Origin: Oceanicoccus sagamiensis | Lineage (GTDB): Bacteria; Pseudomonadota; Gammaproteobacteria; Pseudomonadales; Dasaniaceae | Assembly: GCF_002117105.1 (NCBI RefSeq) | Contig: NZ_CP019343.1 | Span: 434,001 to 498,000, forward strand | DNA: 64,000 nucleotides | Direction: 5' to 3' | Part shown: positions 28,641 to 38,179 of the stretch, piece by piece | Numbering within the stretch: the first letter of the stretch is position 1 | Layout: every line of letters starts with the position of its first letter | Program-made: the position numbers and the translations under genes | Notes under the pieces: generated by a model | What the model was told of the DNA's origin: nothing | Databases searched by the model: none | The model's input: the letters and a program-made list of their open reading frames with translations, nothing else

Positions 28641-29512
28641 TTAGCTATTTACAACCGCTGAATACAAGGTCATTGCATCAACCGTTTCCGCAACATCGTG
28701 GACACGAATAATAGACGCCCCTCGCTCAGCTGCAAGTAATGCTAAAGCCAAACTACCCGCCAGTCGCTGATCCACATCACGACCTAACACTTTGCCGATT
28801 AAGGATTTACGAGACAAGCCAACTAATACCGGATAACCTCTATCTACCAGTTCTGATAAATGCTTTAACAAGCCAAGATTATGCTGCACGGACTTACCAA
28901 AGCCAAACCCGGGGTCCAGTAGTAAACGCGAGCGATCAATACCTGCCGCAAGGCAGGCCTCGACCCGAGACTGTAAATAATCACAAACATCAGTAACCAC
29001 TGAGTTGTAATCCGGAGATTGCTGCATAGTTTGTGGCTGGCCTTGCATATGCATCAGGCAGACCGGCAAACCGGTATTGGCGGCAGCCTCCATGGCACCG
29101 GGGCGTTGCAGTGCCCGCACATCATTTAATAGCCCCGCGCCATTGTCAGCGGCGATCTGCATCACCTCAGGGCTACTGGTATCAACGGAAATAATTGTAT
29201 CAAAGCGTTGATTAATGGCCTCAACTACGGGAATAACTCGATCCAGCTCCTCCGCGAGGGTCACAGGCTCGGCACCGGGGCGGGTTGATTCCCCCCCACA
29301 TCGATAATAGCAGCACCTTCAGCGAGCATATGCTCAACACGCGCCAACGCTTTATCCAAGCTGCGCCGGCCGCCTTGGTGCAAGTCACCGCCATCGGAAA
29401 AAGAATCCGGGGTTACATTAAGCACCCCCATAATCTGCGGTGTATCTAAACGCAAAAACCGAGTCCCACATTGCAGAACTCGGTTATTGGAAGGGGCCGT
29501 GATTTCAGCCAA
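28641..29512 (-). pseudogene. folP: Dihydropteroate synthase, interrupted by a one-base frameshift
   Basis: Folate-pathway enzyme joining pAba and the pterin diphosphate; the target of sulfonamides. Two reading frames cover the gene: 29261-29512 holds the N-terminus ([16 protein letters not shown] ... IIDVGG) and 28641-29264 holds the rest (LAEELDRVIPVVEAI ... SRKSLIGKVLG). At the run of seven Cs at 29291-29297 one base is missing: an eighth would give [17 protein letters not shown], the family motif, without a break. The N-terminal frame stops at 29261 and the second frame opens with GTG at 29264, overlapping. The gene lies between ftsH and glmM in the conserved place. Sequencing error, slippage rescue or true loss are all possible; because the enzyme is usually essential, error or slippage seems more likely. 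Confidence 0.9.
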
Positions 29513-29514
29513 GC

Positions 29515-31443
29515 TTAGTGCTCGCCAGCAGGGCCGCCGATAGGGTCATCTTTCGTCGACGTATCATCAGCTGCCTCAGCCTTCTGGCCACCACTGGGTT
29601 TATTATCGTCATGCCAATCAGCAGGCTCACCCGGCTTGCGGCCTTCCATAATATCGTCAATTTGCGAAGCATCGATGGTTTCGTAAGTCATTAAGGCTTC
29701 CGCCATCATATCCAGCTTATCGCGGTTATCCTCCAGAATTTTCTGGGCACGACCATAACACTCATCGGAAATACGACGCACTTCATCATCAATTTTCTGC
29801 GCGGTTTCACCAGAGATACTCTTTGACTGGGAACCAGCTGAACGGCCTAAAAAGACTTCCTCTTCCGCTTCGTCATACATTAATGGCCCCATCTTTTCCG
29901 ATAAGCCCCATTTGGTGACCATATTGCGGGTTATCTCAGAAGCACGCTGAATATCATTAGAGGCACCGGTCGTCACACCATCGGGGCCCAAGGTCATCTC
30001 TTCAGCAATACGACCACCATAGAGTGAGCAAACCTGGCTCAGGATATGCCGTTTACTGTGGCTATAACGATCTTCTTCAGGTAAAAACATCGTCACACCC
30101 AATGCGCGACCACGGGGAATAATACTCACTTTATAGACCGGATCATGCTCCGGCACGATGCGACCGACAATGGCATGGCCCGCTTCGTGATAAGCCGTAT
30201 TCAACTTTTCTTTCTCTGACATCACCATGGACTTACGCTCCGCGCCCATCATGATTTTATCTTTGGCTAATTCGAACTGCTCTCTACCCACTGTACGGAT
30301 ATTGGCACGGGCGGCAAACAAGGCGGCCTCATTAACCAGGTTGGCCAAATCAGCACCGGAGAAACCGGGGGTACCGCGGGCAATCACGGAAGGGTCAACA
30401 TTGTCTCCTAAAGGGACTTTACGCATATGTACTTTCAGGATTTGCTCACGACCACGAATATCGGGAAGACCAACAACAACCTGACGGTCAAAACGACCCG
30501 GGCGCAATAAAGCCGGGTCCAGTACATCGGGACGGTTAGTCGCAGCGATAACAATAACGCCATCGTTGACTTCAAAACCATCCATCTCAACTAACAACTG
30601 GTTTAAGGTTTGCTCACGCTCATCGTGACCACCACCAACTCCAGCACCACGATGACGGCCTACCGCATCAATCTCATCGATAAAGATAATACAAGGTGCC
30701 TGCTTCTTGGCTTGCTCAAACATATCGCGCACACGGGAAGCACCCACACCAACAAACATTTCTACAAAGTCAGAACCGGAGATAGAGAAGAACGGCACTT
30801 TAGCTTCACCGGCAATGGCTTTGGCCAATAAGGTTTTACCGGTACCGGGCTGGCCTACCATCAATACACCACGGGGGATACGACCACCCAGGCGTTGGAA
30901 TTTACCGGGGTCGCGCAAGAATTCTACCAGCTCTTGTACATCTTCTTTGGCTTCATCAACACCCGCCACGTCGGCAAAGGTGGTTTTAATCTGGTCTTCG
31001 CCCAATAATCTGGCCTTGCTCTTACCAAAGGCCATGGGGCCGCCACGTCCACCGCCACCACCTTGCATCTGGCGCATAAAGAACATAAACACAGCGATAA
31101 TAATCAGGATAGGAAAACAGGCCACTAACAACTGCGTCCAGAGGCTTTGCTGCTCTGGCTTGCGACCTTCAATTTGCACATTATGACCAATCAGGTCATC
31201 AACCAGCTTGGGGTCTTCCAGCATCGGGCGAATGGTCTCGAACTTGCTGTTATCGTAACGGGTGCCGGTGATGGTTAAGCCATCGATCATCACGTTACTG
31301 ACACGGTCATTCTTAACTTCTTCAATAAACTGGGAATAGTTAAGCTGCTCGGCTTGAGGCTGGACATTAAAGTTATTAAACACTGTCAGCAGCACCGCTG
31401 CTATGACCAGCCACAATAAAAGATTTTTCGCCATATCGTTCAA
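29515..31443 (-). CDS. ftsH: ATP-dependent zinc metalloprotease FtsH
   Basis: Membrane-bound AAA+ protease that degrades misassembled membrane proteins and regulators such as LpxC and RpoH in model species. The 642-residue protein has two transmembrane helices (~6-24 and ~108-125) around a periplasmic domain, an AAA module with Walker [14 protein letters not shown] and Walker [12 protein letters not shown], the second region of homology around [18 protein letters not shown], and the zinc site HEAGH near residue 424. The Gly-rich QGGGGGRGG linker follows the second helix. It is 133 bases after rlmE and 2 bases before folP. Confidence 0.98.
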   Translation of the reverse strand: MNDMAKNLLLWLVIAAVLLTVFNNFNVQPQAEQLNYSQFIEEVKNDRVSNVMIDGLTITGTRYDNSKFETIRPMLEDPKLVDDLIGHNVQIEGRKPEQQSLWTQLLVACFPILIIIAVFMFFMRQMQGGGGGRGGPMAFGKSKARLLGEDQIKTTFADVAGVDEAKEDVQELVEFLRDPGKFQRLGGRIPRGVLMVGQPGTGKTLLAKAIAGEAKVPFFSISGSDFVEMFVGVGASRVRDMFEQAKKQAPCIIFIDEIDAVGRHRGAGVGGGHDEREQTLNQLLVEMDGFEVNDGVIVIAATNRPDVLDPALLRPGRFDRQVVVGLPDIRGREQILKVHMRKVPLGDNVDPSVIARGTPGFSGADLANLVNEAALFAARANIRTVGREQFELAKDKIMMGAERKSMVMSEKEKLNTAYHEAGHAIVGRIVPEHDPVYKVSIIPRGRALGVTMFLPEEDRYSHSKRHILSQVCSLYGGRIAEEMTLGPDGVTTGASNDIQRASEITRNMVTKWGLSEKMGPLMYDEAEEEVFLGRSAGSQSKSISGETAQKIDDEVRRISDECYGRAQKILEDNRDKLDMMAEALMTYETIDASQIDDIMEGRKPGEPADWHDDNKPSGGQKAEAADDTSTKDDPIGGPAGEH

Positions 31444-31576
31444 AAGAGAACCCTCTAAAATACTACTTGGTGATGCCCGCTGTGCACTGTGCAGCAGTGA
31501 TACATCGATAATTTGCCAACTTTACTACAGATTCAGCCTGGGCTCCATGCGTAGAAAAGGCTATAACAGCAGCGAC

Positions 31577-32200
31577 TTAAGGCTTAAAACCCTTGCCGAC
31601 TTGATACACCTCACGGGATCTGGCCCTGGAGGCCGCAGGCTTGCGCGATTGTACGGTCTTAAAGCTTGTACGCATGTCCCGCAATAATTGATCAAATCCT
31701 TCGCCCTGAAAGACCTTGGCGACAAATACTCCCCCGGGTTTAAGCACCTGACGCGCCATATCCAGTGCCAATTCAACCAAATACATGGACTGGGGCTGGT
31801 CGACAGCGGCCATACCAGACATATTGGGGGCCATATCCGAAATTACAAGGTCTACAGGGGAATCACCGATAATTTTCATAATAGAATCAAACACTTGCTC
31901 TTCGGTAAAGTCTCCCTGAACAAAATCGACGCCCGCCAAACCGTCCATCGGCAAAATATCCGAAGCAATCACACGGCCCTTATGCCCGACCAATTCAGCC
32001 GCCACCTGCGACCAACCTCCCGGCGCACTGCCCAGATCGATCACGGTCATACCGGGCTGGATCAAACGGTCTTTTTCGTTCAATTCCAACAACTTATAGC
32101 AGGCACGAGAACGATAACCCTCCCGCTGGGAGCGCTTTACGTACTCATCGTCAAAATGCTCTTTTAGCCAGCCTTTGCTGGTATTGCCTTTCTTTGCCAT
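31577..32200 (-). CDS. rlmE: 23S rRNA 2'-O-ribose U2552 methyltransferase
   Basis: SAM-dependent methyltransferase (FtsJ/RrmJ) acting on the ribosomal A-loop. The 207-residue protein shows the K-D-K-E tetrad context: [24 protein letters not shown] as SAM site, [10 protein letters not shown] and [11 protein letters not shown]. Its position upstream of ftsH is conserved. It is divergent from yhbY with 129 bases between the starts, which contain a dispersed palindrome. Confidence 0.97.
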   Translation of the reverse strand: MAKKGNTSKGWLKEHFDDEYVKRSQREGYRSRACYKLLELNEKDRLIQPGMTVIDLGSAPGGWSQVAAELVGHKGRVIASDILPMDGLAGVDFVQGDFTEEQVFDSIMKIIGDSPVDLVISDMAPNMSGMAAVDQPQSMYLVELALDMARQVLKPGGVFVAKVFQGEGFDQLLRDMRTSFKTVQSRKPAASRARSREVYQVGKGFKP

Positions 32201-32239
32201 TGGCGGCTTACTACCTGCTTAATATATGTGGTGGTGAAT

Positions 32240-32261
32240 GGTGGATTATAATCCACCCTAC
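32240..32261. repeat. Dispersed palindrome (GGTGGATTATAATCCACC family)
   Basis: A single copy of the GGTGGATTATAATCCACC palindrome, with CTAC following, in the rlmE/yhbY divergent promoter region. Same element as in the array at 15.7-16.4 kb. Confidence 0.85.
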
Positions 32262-32329
32262 TTTGCTATCGCAGAGGTGGGGCTATACAATACGCGCCCT
32301 TTTTACCAGATACGGCTGCATTTCGCATT

Positions 32330-32638
32330 ATGGAACTTTCCAACGCTCGCAAAAAAGAACTTCGCACCATTGCCCACAACCTGAACCCGATCATTATGAT
32401 TGCGGAGAAAGGGGTGACTGAGGCCATTGAAAAAGAGCTGGAAAGAGCCCTGGAAGACCATGAGCTCATTAAGATCAAAATCAATATTAATGATCCCGCT
32501 ATGCGTAAAACCATTGCCAATGAGTTATGCGCCAAGCATAAAGCAACCCTGGTGCAATCAATTGGTAAAGTGGCGGTAATTTGCCGCAAAGCCAAAAAAC
32601 CCAATCCCAAGCTCTCTAATTTGCTGCGCCCAGCCTAA
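32330..32638 (+). CDS. yhbY: CRS1/YhbY-type RNA-binding protein
   Basis: Small RNA-binding protein associated with pre-50S particles in Escherichia coli. The 102 residues show LSNARKKELRTIAHNLNPIIMIAEKGVTEAIEKELERALEDHELIKIKIN, typical of the CRM domain. It is divergent from rlmE, an order conserved in gammaproteobacteria, and its stop codon overlaps by 4 bases the stop of the convergent spermidine-synthase-like gene. Confidence 0.95.
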   Translation: MELSNARKKELRTIAHNLNPIIMIAEKGVTEAIEKELERALEDHELIKIKININDPAMRKTIANELCAKHKATLVQSIGKVAVICRKAKKPNPKLSNLLRPA

Positions 32639-33378
32639 GTAACCGGCTTTAAGCGGTTTAAGCAAGACAGCAACGAATAATCCAATAGGTTTGACCAGCG
32701 TTTGGCCGCCTCTTTAGTTTGCGCGGCACTGAGGTGACTGACTTTTTTACCGGCAATCACGACCCAATTGCCTTCCACGGTTAAACAGCCCCGCACATCC
32801 TCAAAATACGCTTTGAGTGCCTCTATCATTTCACGCTCACCACGATGCATTTGCCAGCAATTTAAGACCAGATAGCCATCATCGCTGATTAACTGCGAGC
32901 AACGCTCAATAAACCAGTGCTGTGTCTGCTGCAGGTCCAAACCTTCAGGGCTGTAGAGGTCGCTAAACAGGATATCGACTTTTTCCCTATCGTCGGACTC
33001 GATAAATTCGCTGGCGTCTTCAATAAAGACTTCGACTCTTTCACTACGCGGCAATTGAAAATAACGGTAGGCCACTTCAAGCACCTTGGGGCGCAGCTCC
33101 ACTAACTGTAGTCTTAAGTCAGGTATCGCCTGATGCAAAGCCGACGCTAAGCAGCCGCCACCCACACCTAATAGCGTGATAGTTTTGGGCTGTTTAAAGA
33201 GCAGGGCCAATAACATGGCCTGGGCATAATCGTGCTGGAGCTGAAAGGGGTGTGACAGTAACTGGCAGCTTTGCTCATCACCTTCAGCAAAGGCGAGATA
33301 GCGTTTATTACCCTTATCTAAAACCGCAATAGCACCATATTCATCGTATGAGCGGTAGACCTCTTTTCCGGAAGACAT
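32635..33378 (-). CDS. Spermidine synthase-like SAM-binding protein
   Basis: A 247-residue Rossmann-fold protein of the spermine/spermidine synthase superfamily, cytoplasmic. The cofactor-binding loop is TLLGVGGGCLASALH (residues ~68-82), followed by LVELRPKVLEVA and IEDASEFI, and ILFSDLYSPEGL stands where the catalytic DxxD/P motif is in true polyamine synthases. The conserved active-site pattern is incomplete, so a polyamine product is not certain; many relatives are uncharacterised methyltransferase-like proteins. It lies 4 bases downstream of the CoA-ester lyase gene and may be cotranscribed. Confidence 0.72.
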   Translation of the reverse strand: MSSGKEVYRSYDEYGAIAVLDKGNKRYLAFAEGDEQSCQLLSHPFQLQHDYAQAMLLALLFKQPKTITLLGVGGGCLASALHQAIPDLRLQLVELRPKVLEVAYRYFQLPRSERVEVFIEDASEFIESDDREKVDILFSDLYSPEGLDLQQTQHWFIERCSQLISDDGYLVLNCWQMHRGEREMIEALKAYFEDVRGCLTVEGNWVVIAGKKVSHLSAAQTKEAAKRWSNLLDYSLLSCLNRLKPVT

Positions 33379-33382
33379 ACGA

Positions 33383-34255
33383 TCAGGCTTCAGTTAATGC
33401 AGCTATTTTTTCTGCCAGCAGCAGGTGACGTTTAGCCTCATCAACATGCATACCTTCAACCAACTTACCATCGACAACTACCACGCCTTTGCCTTCAGCT
33501 TCAGCTAATTTCCAGGCCGCAATAATTTTTTCTGCACGTTCAATATCGTCAGCGCCCGGACCAAACACATCATTAGCAGCGGCCAATTGTTTCGGGTGAA
33601 TTAAGGTCTTACCATCAAAACCTAAATCTCTACCCTGCTGGCAAACCTCAGTAAAACCAGCATCATTTTGCAGATCTAAATAGACGCCATCCAAAATTTC
33701 TTTGTCATGGGCACGGGCGGCTAAAACACATTGGCTAAGGGAGTGCAGCAAGCCAATACGATCTGGGCGGTGGGGTACACGAAGTTCTTTGGCAAGGTCT
33801 GTTGTCCCCATAGCAATCACTGTCATACGCGCATCAGAGCTTGCTATTTGGTGGATATTGGTAACACCCAGTGGTGTTTCAATCATCACCCACACTTGCA
33901 TCGTCTCAGGGGCGCCGACATCATTTAAGACTTTAATCGCCGCTTCAACTTCCGCTTCATTTTCAATCTTTGGCAGGCAAACACCGTCGGCACCGGATAA
34001 GCCAATGGCCCGCACATCGTCTTCACCCCATTCGCTATCCAGGCTATTGGCCCGGATAATAATTTCACGCTTGCCATAACCCCCAGCCTTAACTGCTGCC
34101 ACTACCATGTCTCTGGCCTCCACTTTTTTCTCCGGGCCGACCGAGTCCTCAAGGTCCAACACCAACGTATCAGCAGCTAAAGTACGCGCTTTTTCCAAGG
34201 CACGTTGATTGGAGCCTGGCATATAAAGAACGGAGCGACGGGGTCTTACGGGCAT
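33383..34255 (-). CDS. HpcH/HpaI-family CoA-ester lyase (malyl/citramalyl-CoA lyase-like)
   Basis: A 290-residue TIM-barrel lyase related to the CitE/Mcl family, which cleaves or forms beta-hydroxyacyl-CoA esters such as malyl-CoA or citramalyl-CoA with Mg. Diagnostic segments are RRSVLYMPGSNQRALEKA, DLEDSVGPEKK, the Mg-binding MIETPLGV with its Glu, and FDGKTLIHPKQLA. The exact substrate cannot be given; malyl-CoA, beta-methylmalyl-CoA and citramalyl-CoA lyases differ little at this level. It is followed after 4 bases by the spermidine-synthase-like gene. Confidence 0.85.
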   Translation of the reverse strand: MPVRPRRSVLYMPGSNQRALEKARTLAADTLVLDLEDSVGPEKKVEARDMVVAAVKAGGYGKREIIIRANSLDSEWGEDDVRAIGLSGADGVCLPKIENEAEVEAAIKVLNDVGAPETMQVWVMIETPLGVTNIHQIASSDARMTVIAMGTTDLAKELRVPHRPDRIGLLHSLSQCVLAARAHDKEILDGVYLDLQNDAGFTEVCQQGRDLGFDGKTLIHPKQLAAANDVFGPGADDIERAEKIIAAWKLAEAEGKGVVVVDGKLVEGMHVDEAKRHLLLAEKIAALTEA

Positions 34256-34361
34256 AACAAACCTCTCTAGGGGAAATTAAGCGCCGGATTCTAACATGAT
34301 TAGAGTGTGAATTTTACTGAGCTTTGGGCTAAGGTCCGGCAGTGATGTACTGGGTAATATC

Positions 34362-34383
34362 GTAGGGTGGATTACAATCCACC
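34362..34383. repeat. Dispersed palindrome, first of a head-to-head pair
   Basis: GTAGGGTGGATTACAATCCACC, in the same orientation as the array copies. Its partner in the opposite orientation lies 26 bases downstream at 34410-34431, between the CoA-ester lyase and the cupin gene. Confidence 0.85.
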
Positions 34384-34409
34384 AAGCCCAGCTATAAGCC
34401 TTAAAAACC

Positions 34410-34431
34410 GGTGGATTATAATCCACCCTAC
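34410..34431. repeat. Dispersed palindrome, second of a head-to-head pair
   Basis: GGTGGATTATAATCCACCCTAC, opposite orientation to the copy at 34362. The pair resembles the REP/BIME layout. Confidence 0.85.
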
Positions 34432-34497
34432 AGCACTTAACTTATCAAAAGAATTTTCCCCTAACAGCAATTCACTGCCGCGGAAAATAAAGAAGCC

Positions 34498-35148
34498 TTA
34501 AACAGGCAGATGACCAACCTTGACCCAAATAACCGTCTCTTCTTCAACATAGGGATTATGCCGACTAAGATGAGGGCTGCGAATCCATGTCCCGGCCGGG
34601 TAGCGGCCCTGCTCATCGATAAATTCACCGCTGATAACATAAATCTCTTCACCGCCCATATGGGTATGGGGCTGAAAGCGTTCACCGGCAGGCCATTTCA
34701 CCAGCGCGACTTGCTCTGTACCAAACTGATGCAAAGACATCACTTGCAAGCCTCCATTACCTGGAGACCAAGGAGTGGTTTTCGTATCAATCACCACATG
34801 CTTGTCATCGTCGGTTTGAAACTGATGCAGTTTAACCAAAATCACACAGCCTTCTTCACTAAAGGGAGCATGGCGAAAACCTTCTGGATTACGAAAATAA
34901 GTGCCCGCTTTATAGTCGCCGGTTTCATCCGAGAAAGTGCCTTCCAGTACCAGAATCTCTTCACCCAAAGGATGGTCGTGAGCTGAGAAACTTGCGCCCG
35001 GTTCATAACGCACAATACTCGTCGCATGACCGCGTTCGGCATCCTCTCGGGCCAAAGGCTTGCGCCAAACCCCAGCCATAGGGCTGGCCACCCATTCCTG
35101 TTTAGATGAATCGATCACTACGCGCTGACTAAAATCCAGATTGATCAA
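34498..35148 (-). CDS. Double-cupin ChrR-like protein
   Basis: A 216-residue protein with two cupin barrels. The first shows FSAHDHPLGEEILVLEG and the second FQPHTHMGGEEIYVISG, each with the two His and one Glu expected to bind a metal, and each is followed by a short G(D/R)Y-x-A-G-T segment; this is the ChrR cupin pattern. In ChrR the cupin is fused to an anti-sigma domain; that domain is absent here and no ECF sigma gene is adjacent. Probable metal-binding or oxygenase-type function is inference. Confidence 0.8.
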   Translation of the reverse strand: MINLDFSQRVVIDSSKQEWVASPMAGVWRKPLAREDAERGHATSIVRYEPGASFSAHDHPLGEEILVLEGTFSDETGDYKAGTYFRNPEGFRHAPFSEEGCVILVKLHQFQTDDDKHVVIDTKTTPWSPGNGGLQVMSLHQFGTEQVALVKWPAGERFQPHTHMGGEEIYVISGEFIDEQGRYPAGTWIRSPHLSRHNPYVEEETVIWVKVGHLPV

Positions 35149-35220
35149 TGTTATTACTCAATAAGATAAAAAGAACCGGTATCGTAAGTATCCATGCAAG
35201 CGCTGTAAAGCCCAGGCCTG

Positions 35221-35640
35221 TTAGATAACGGGCACTGTGGCGCCCAACTCCAGCATCATTTGATAGGCGCTTTCACCAGACATATCGTAGGGGTCAAATT
35301 CCGGGGTACCTGAATAACGCAGGTTAAGAGGTGTGGTCAGACTGGACTCAGGCATATAGCCCATTGACCAGGCATCAAATTTTCTCGAGTCTACCTCGCG
35401 GTAATCCAGCATCACAATATCATTATGGCGGGGGTCATTTAAAATATTATGGTAAGTGGCGTTAACTCTGGCCCGAGATCCTTCAAGGCATTGCAAAAAA
35501 TACTTTCTATTAAAGCAAAGCAAGCCAGTAACATGGTTGGCAAGATTATGCTTTCTTGCCGACGCTAATAACTGCTCTATATCGGACTCATTAAAGTCGG
35601 GGCTTTTTCTACTCGCATAAACCAGACGAACCAAAAACAT
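35221..35640 (-). CDS. BLUF-domain blue-light photoreceptor
   Basis: A 139-residue FAD-binding light sensor, essentially a single BLUF domain plus a ~40-residue tail with no fused output domain. The expected active-site residues can be seen: Tyr in LVYAS, Asn in NHVTGLL, Gln in FLQCLEG and Trp in DAWSMGY. Stand-alone BLUF proteins act on a separate partner, which is unknown here; neighbours are a double-cupin gene and a HupE/UreJ gene, both on the same strand but not tightly linked. Start ATG at 35640. Confidence 0.9.
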   Translation of the reverse strand: MFLVRLVYASRKSPDFNESDIEQLLASARKHNLANHVTGLLCFNRKYFLQCLEGSRARVNATYHNILNDPRHNDIVMLDYREVDSRKFDAWSMGYMPESSLTTPLNLRYSGTPEFDPYDMSGESAYQMMLELGATVPVI

Positions 35641-35686
35641 GACGTCGCTCCGCTATCAGAACATAAGAGGCATGTACCTGAACTAT

Positions 35687-36394
35687 CTATGCCACGCCCA
35701 TAACTGCACGCTCATAAAACCATAACAGGCCAATACAGCCAATGGTGACAGAAGCAGGAATGCTGACCCACTGACGGTACCATTGCTGGTTGCGCATCAA
35801 CCACACCACACCCAGCGCCAATAGCACCACAGTGATCTGGCCAAACTCAACGCCGATATTAAAAGCAACCAGAGCGGTCCACTGTGATTCTGGCGGTAAA
35901 CCAAGGCCGGTCAAGACACCGGCAAAACCCATGCCGTGAATTAATCCAAAGATAAAAATCACAGCAATACGCCAGACTTTTAAATCCTTGCGGTAGATAT
36001 TTTCAAAGGCAATCACCGCAATCGATAAGGCGATAATCGGCTCAACAATTTCAGCGGGTACGGAGATAACACCAAAGATAGTTAATGCCAGAGTGACAGA
36101 GTGCGCCAGAGTAAATGCCGTAATCTGCCAAAACAGTACTGACATTCTTAGACTGAGAAAGAATAAGCCCAATACAAATAGAATATGATCCATACCCTTA
36201 GGAAGAATATGTGTAAAACCCAGGGCGATAAACTCAGGAATAACACCGGCTGTTGCGCTCATATCTTCAAAGATAGCCACAGCCTCATCCAACGGATGCG
36301 CCTGAGCGCTGGCGTTGGTGAAAACCATTAACAGCAGCAGAGCAATAGCGCTTCTGGCAATATTAGCGAGCGTATGGGCGTCTATCGTTTTCAT
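35687..36394 (-). CDS. HupE/UreJ-family membrane protein
   Basis: A 235-residue inner-membrane protein with an N-terminal signal-like helix and six further helices. The first conserved motif is FIALGFTHILPKGMDHILFVLGLFFLS (His-rich, probable metal binding) and a second one is GLIHGMGFAGVL. HupE/UreJ proteins are nickel or cobalt permeases in some systems, but no urease or hydrogenase gene is present here, so the metal is unknown. It ends 46 bases before the BLUF gene start on the same strand. Confidence 0.82.
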   Translation of the reverse strand: MKTIDAHTLANIARSAIALLLLMVFTNASAQAHPLDEAVAIFEDMSATAGVIPEFIALGFTHILPKGMDHILFVLGLFFLSLRMSVLFWQITAFTLAHSVTLALTIFGVISVPAEIVEPIIALSIAVIAFENIYRKDLKVWRIAVIFIFGLIHGMGFAGVLTGLGLPPESQWTALVAFNIGVEFGQITVVLLALGVVWLMRNQQWYRQWVSIPASVTIGCIGLLWFYERAVMGVA

Positions 36395-36617
36395 TGTTGT
36401 TATTCCCCTAAAGAGTATTCAAGACTGTGCTTATCAGTGACCATGACATTTTCAGCCAATGTCTTTGGGCTTATTACGCCATCTAAACAACCATGGATCA
36501 CATCCGCTAATAATAAATTTTGCTTTCTAATAGATGATCCAGCCATGCCTTAGCCCCGTAGATGTGTTAATTCAATAAGGGTTGTTAAGCTGCTAGCGCA
36601 GCAATGGGGACAGAATA
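36395..36617. promoter_or_regulatory. Divergent intergenic region upstream of the ferrochelatase-like gene
   Basis: About 220 bases between the HupE/UreJ gene (-) and the ferrochelatase-like gene (+), so both promoters should be here. No clear promoter box or palindrome could be named. Confidence 0.35.
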
Positions 36618-38144
36618 ATGAAGCTCTGGCAAAAAGTAGGTATTTCCACCTTATCCGTGATCGGCCTTTCGGCAGTGGCCCTCTATGCAACGTATCAAGT
36701 GAAAAACCAGCCTGCCGAGCTACAGGAACCCAACTACTATAGCTACTACCAAGAACAGGACACTCGTCCAGAGGGCAAAGTAGGCATCTATATCTCGCAA
36801 ATGATTTTGCCTGAGAAATATGATGAAGAGGTCTACTATAATGTCTTTTTTAAACCCTTAAAAATTATTCCCTGGCCAATCCGGGAACTGCTGAAAATCG
36901 ATAGTGGCACCCCCCTTTACGATACAAAACGCTATTTCGAACTGGAAGAATTTACCCCCACCCAACTGGTTGACCACAACGGCAACAGCAGCGATATTGA
37001 CGGTATTAGTTATGTGGAAAAATACCATCAGGGCAAAATTTCTTTTGTCAAAGGCAGCGATGCAGCCACTCCCGGTTACTTTCTCTATAAAGAACGCGAT
37101 GCCGGTATGCCTACGAAAGCAGCAGCCTTTATGGCCAAAGCTCAGGTCTATTACCACAATGAGGGCGCAGGATTAGTGGATGGCCGAGTGCCTGAAGAAG
37201 CTGGCATTAAAGCTCTGGTTGCAGAAACCATGAAACAAGTCGGTGCAAAATACGACGATGTTGACTGGCGCTGGGCCAATACCGAAAAATATACCGAAGC
37301 CCGCCGGGCGATGTTTGAACTACTGGACGGCGGCGCCAATACGATTGTGTTTGCACCACCACGTCCAATTATGTCTCACTATGAAGAGTTTAATGCTTCG
37401 GTGCGTCTGGGCATGGAATATATCAGCGAGTGGGAAGAACAAAACCAGAAAACGATTAAAACGATTATTGCTCCGCAACTGGCTGACTTCCCAGAACTTC
37501 GTCAGGCCTACTTAGACTTGCTGCGCGATCAAATAGCCGCTATCCCTAAAGATAAATCCGTAAAAGTTGTCGCCTCCTTCCACGGTATGCCCTGGGAAAT
37601 GGTCAGTAATGAAGCCTGGTTGCAGCTCTCCAAACCCTATCTAAGTGCTATGCAGTCTGATATTGATAATATCCTCAATAAAGAAAAAGGCTTTGCTCGC
37701 ACAGAGGTGGTGATCTGTCAGGACTATTTTGCAGAAATGACCGATATGTACCAATCAACCAATGAAGCCTTCTGGCAAGGTATTGAAGAAGACTATGATT
37801 ATGTGATCAATCTTCCGGTCGAGTTTATTACTGAAAATACCGACACCTTATTCGCTCACGCATTAATGAACTTCCAGGGCTTTGAAGGCTTTGATGTCTA
37901 CGAGCCAATTGATTATCAAAATTGGAATGAGCCGCTGGTTAGAACCTTTAAGCAAGACGGTACCACCATTATTTATACCAGTGTTCCAGTGGGGAAATAC
38001 CGCGCCCCAGTCGTTGAAGCCCACTTTAAATCGATTGATTCCATTTTGTCACAAGGTCTGGCACCATCACCGATGTGGCAAATGAAGAACGCTGAAAGTA
38101 TTGCCCAAATGCGGGATAAAAAATCTCTACGTTTTGAAATATAA
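36618..38144 (+). CDS. Membrane-anchored ferrochelatase-superfamily protein
   Basis: A 508-residue protein that I do not recognise as a named family. Residues ~7-26 are a hydrophobic signal-anchor and the rest is soluble, probably periplasmic. Two segments resemble ferrochelatase: ASFHGMPWEMV at residues 319-329, matching the catalytic-His motif S-F-H-G-M/I-P, and INLPVEFITENTDTLF at 397-412, matching the region with the catalytic Glu, but with Asp409 in its place. The protein is much longer than HemH (~320-350). Chelatase-type fold is inference; classical heme synthesis is doubtful because of the expected location. It is followed after 35 bases by an alpha/beta hydrolase gene, probably in one operon. 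Confidence 0.55.
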   Translation: MKLWQKVGISTLSVIGLSAVALYATYQVKNQPAELQEPNYYSYYQEQDTRPEGKVGIYISQMILPEKYDEEVYYNVFFKPLKIIPWPIRELLKIDSGTPLYDTKRYFELEEFTPTQLVDHNGNSSDIDGISYVEKYHQGKISFVKGSDAATPGYFLYKERDAGMPTKAAAFMAKAQVYYHNEGAGLVDGRVPEEAGIKALVAETMKQVGAKYDDVDWRWANTEKYTEARRAMFELLDGGANTIVFAPPRPIMSHYEEFNASVRLGMEYISEWEEQNQKTIKTIIAPQLADFPELRQAYLDLLRDQIAAIPKDKSVKVVASFHGMPWEMVSNEAWLQLSKPYLSAMQSDIDNILNKEKGFARTEVVICQDYFAEMTDMYQSTNEAFWQGIEEDYDYVINLPVEFITENTDTLFAHALMNFQGFEGFDVYEPIDYQNWNEPLVRTFKQDGTTIIYTSVPVGKYRAPVVEAHFKSIDSILSQGLAPSPMWQMKNAESIAQMRDKKSLRFEI

Positions 38145-38179
38145 CAGTAATAACAAATGATCTAATTCGGAGAGCCACT

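Noticed and set aside
30707-31186. Long plus-strand ORF opposite ftsH
   Set aside because: Antisense shadow of a well-conserved gene; no ribosome site and no recognisable protein pattern.
31688-32167. Plus-strand ORF opposite rlmE
   Set aside because: Shadow of the methyltransferase gene; composition follows the complementary codons.
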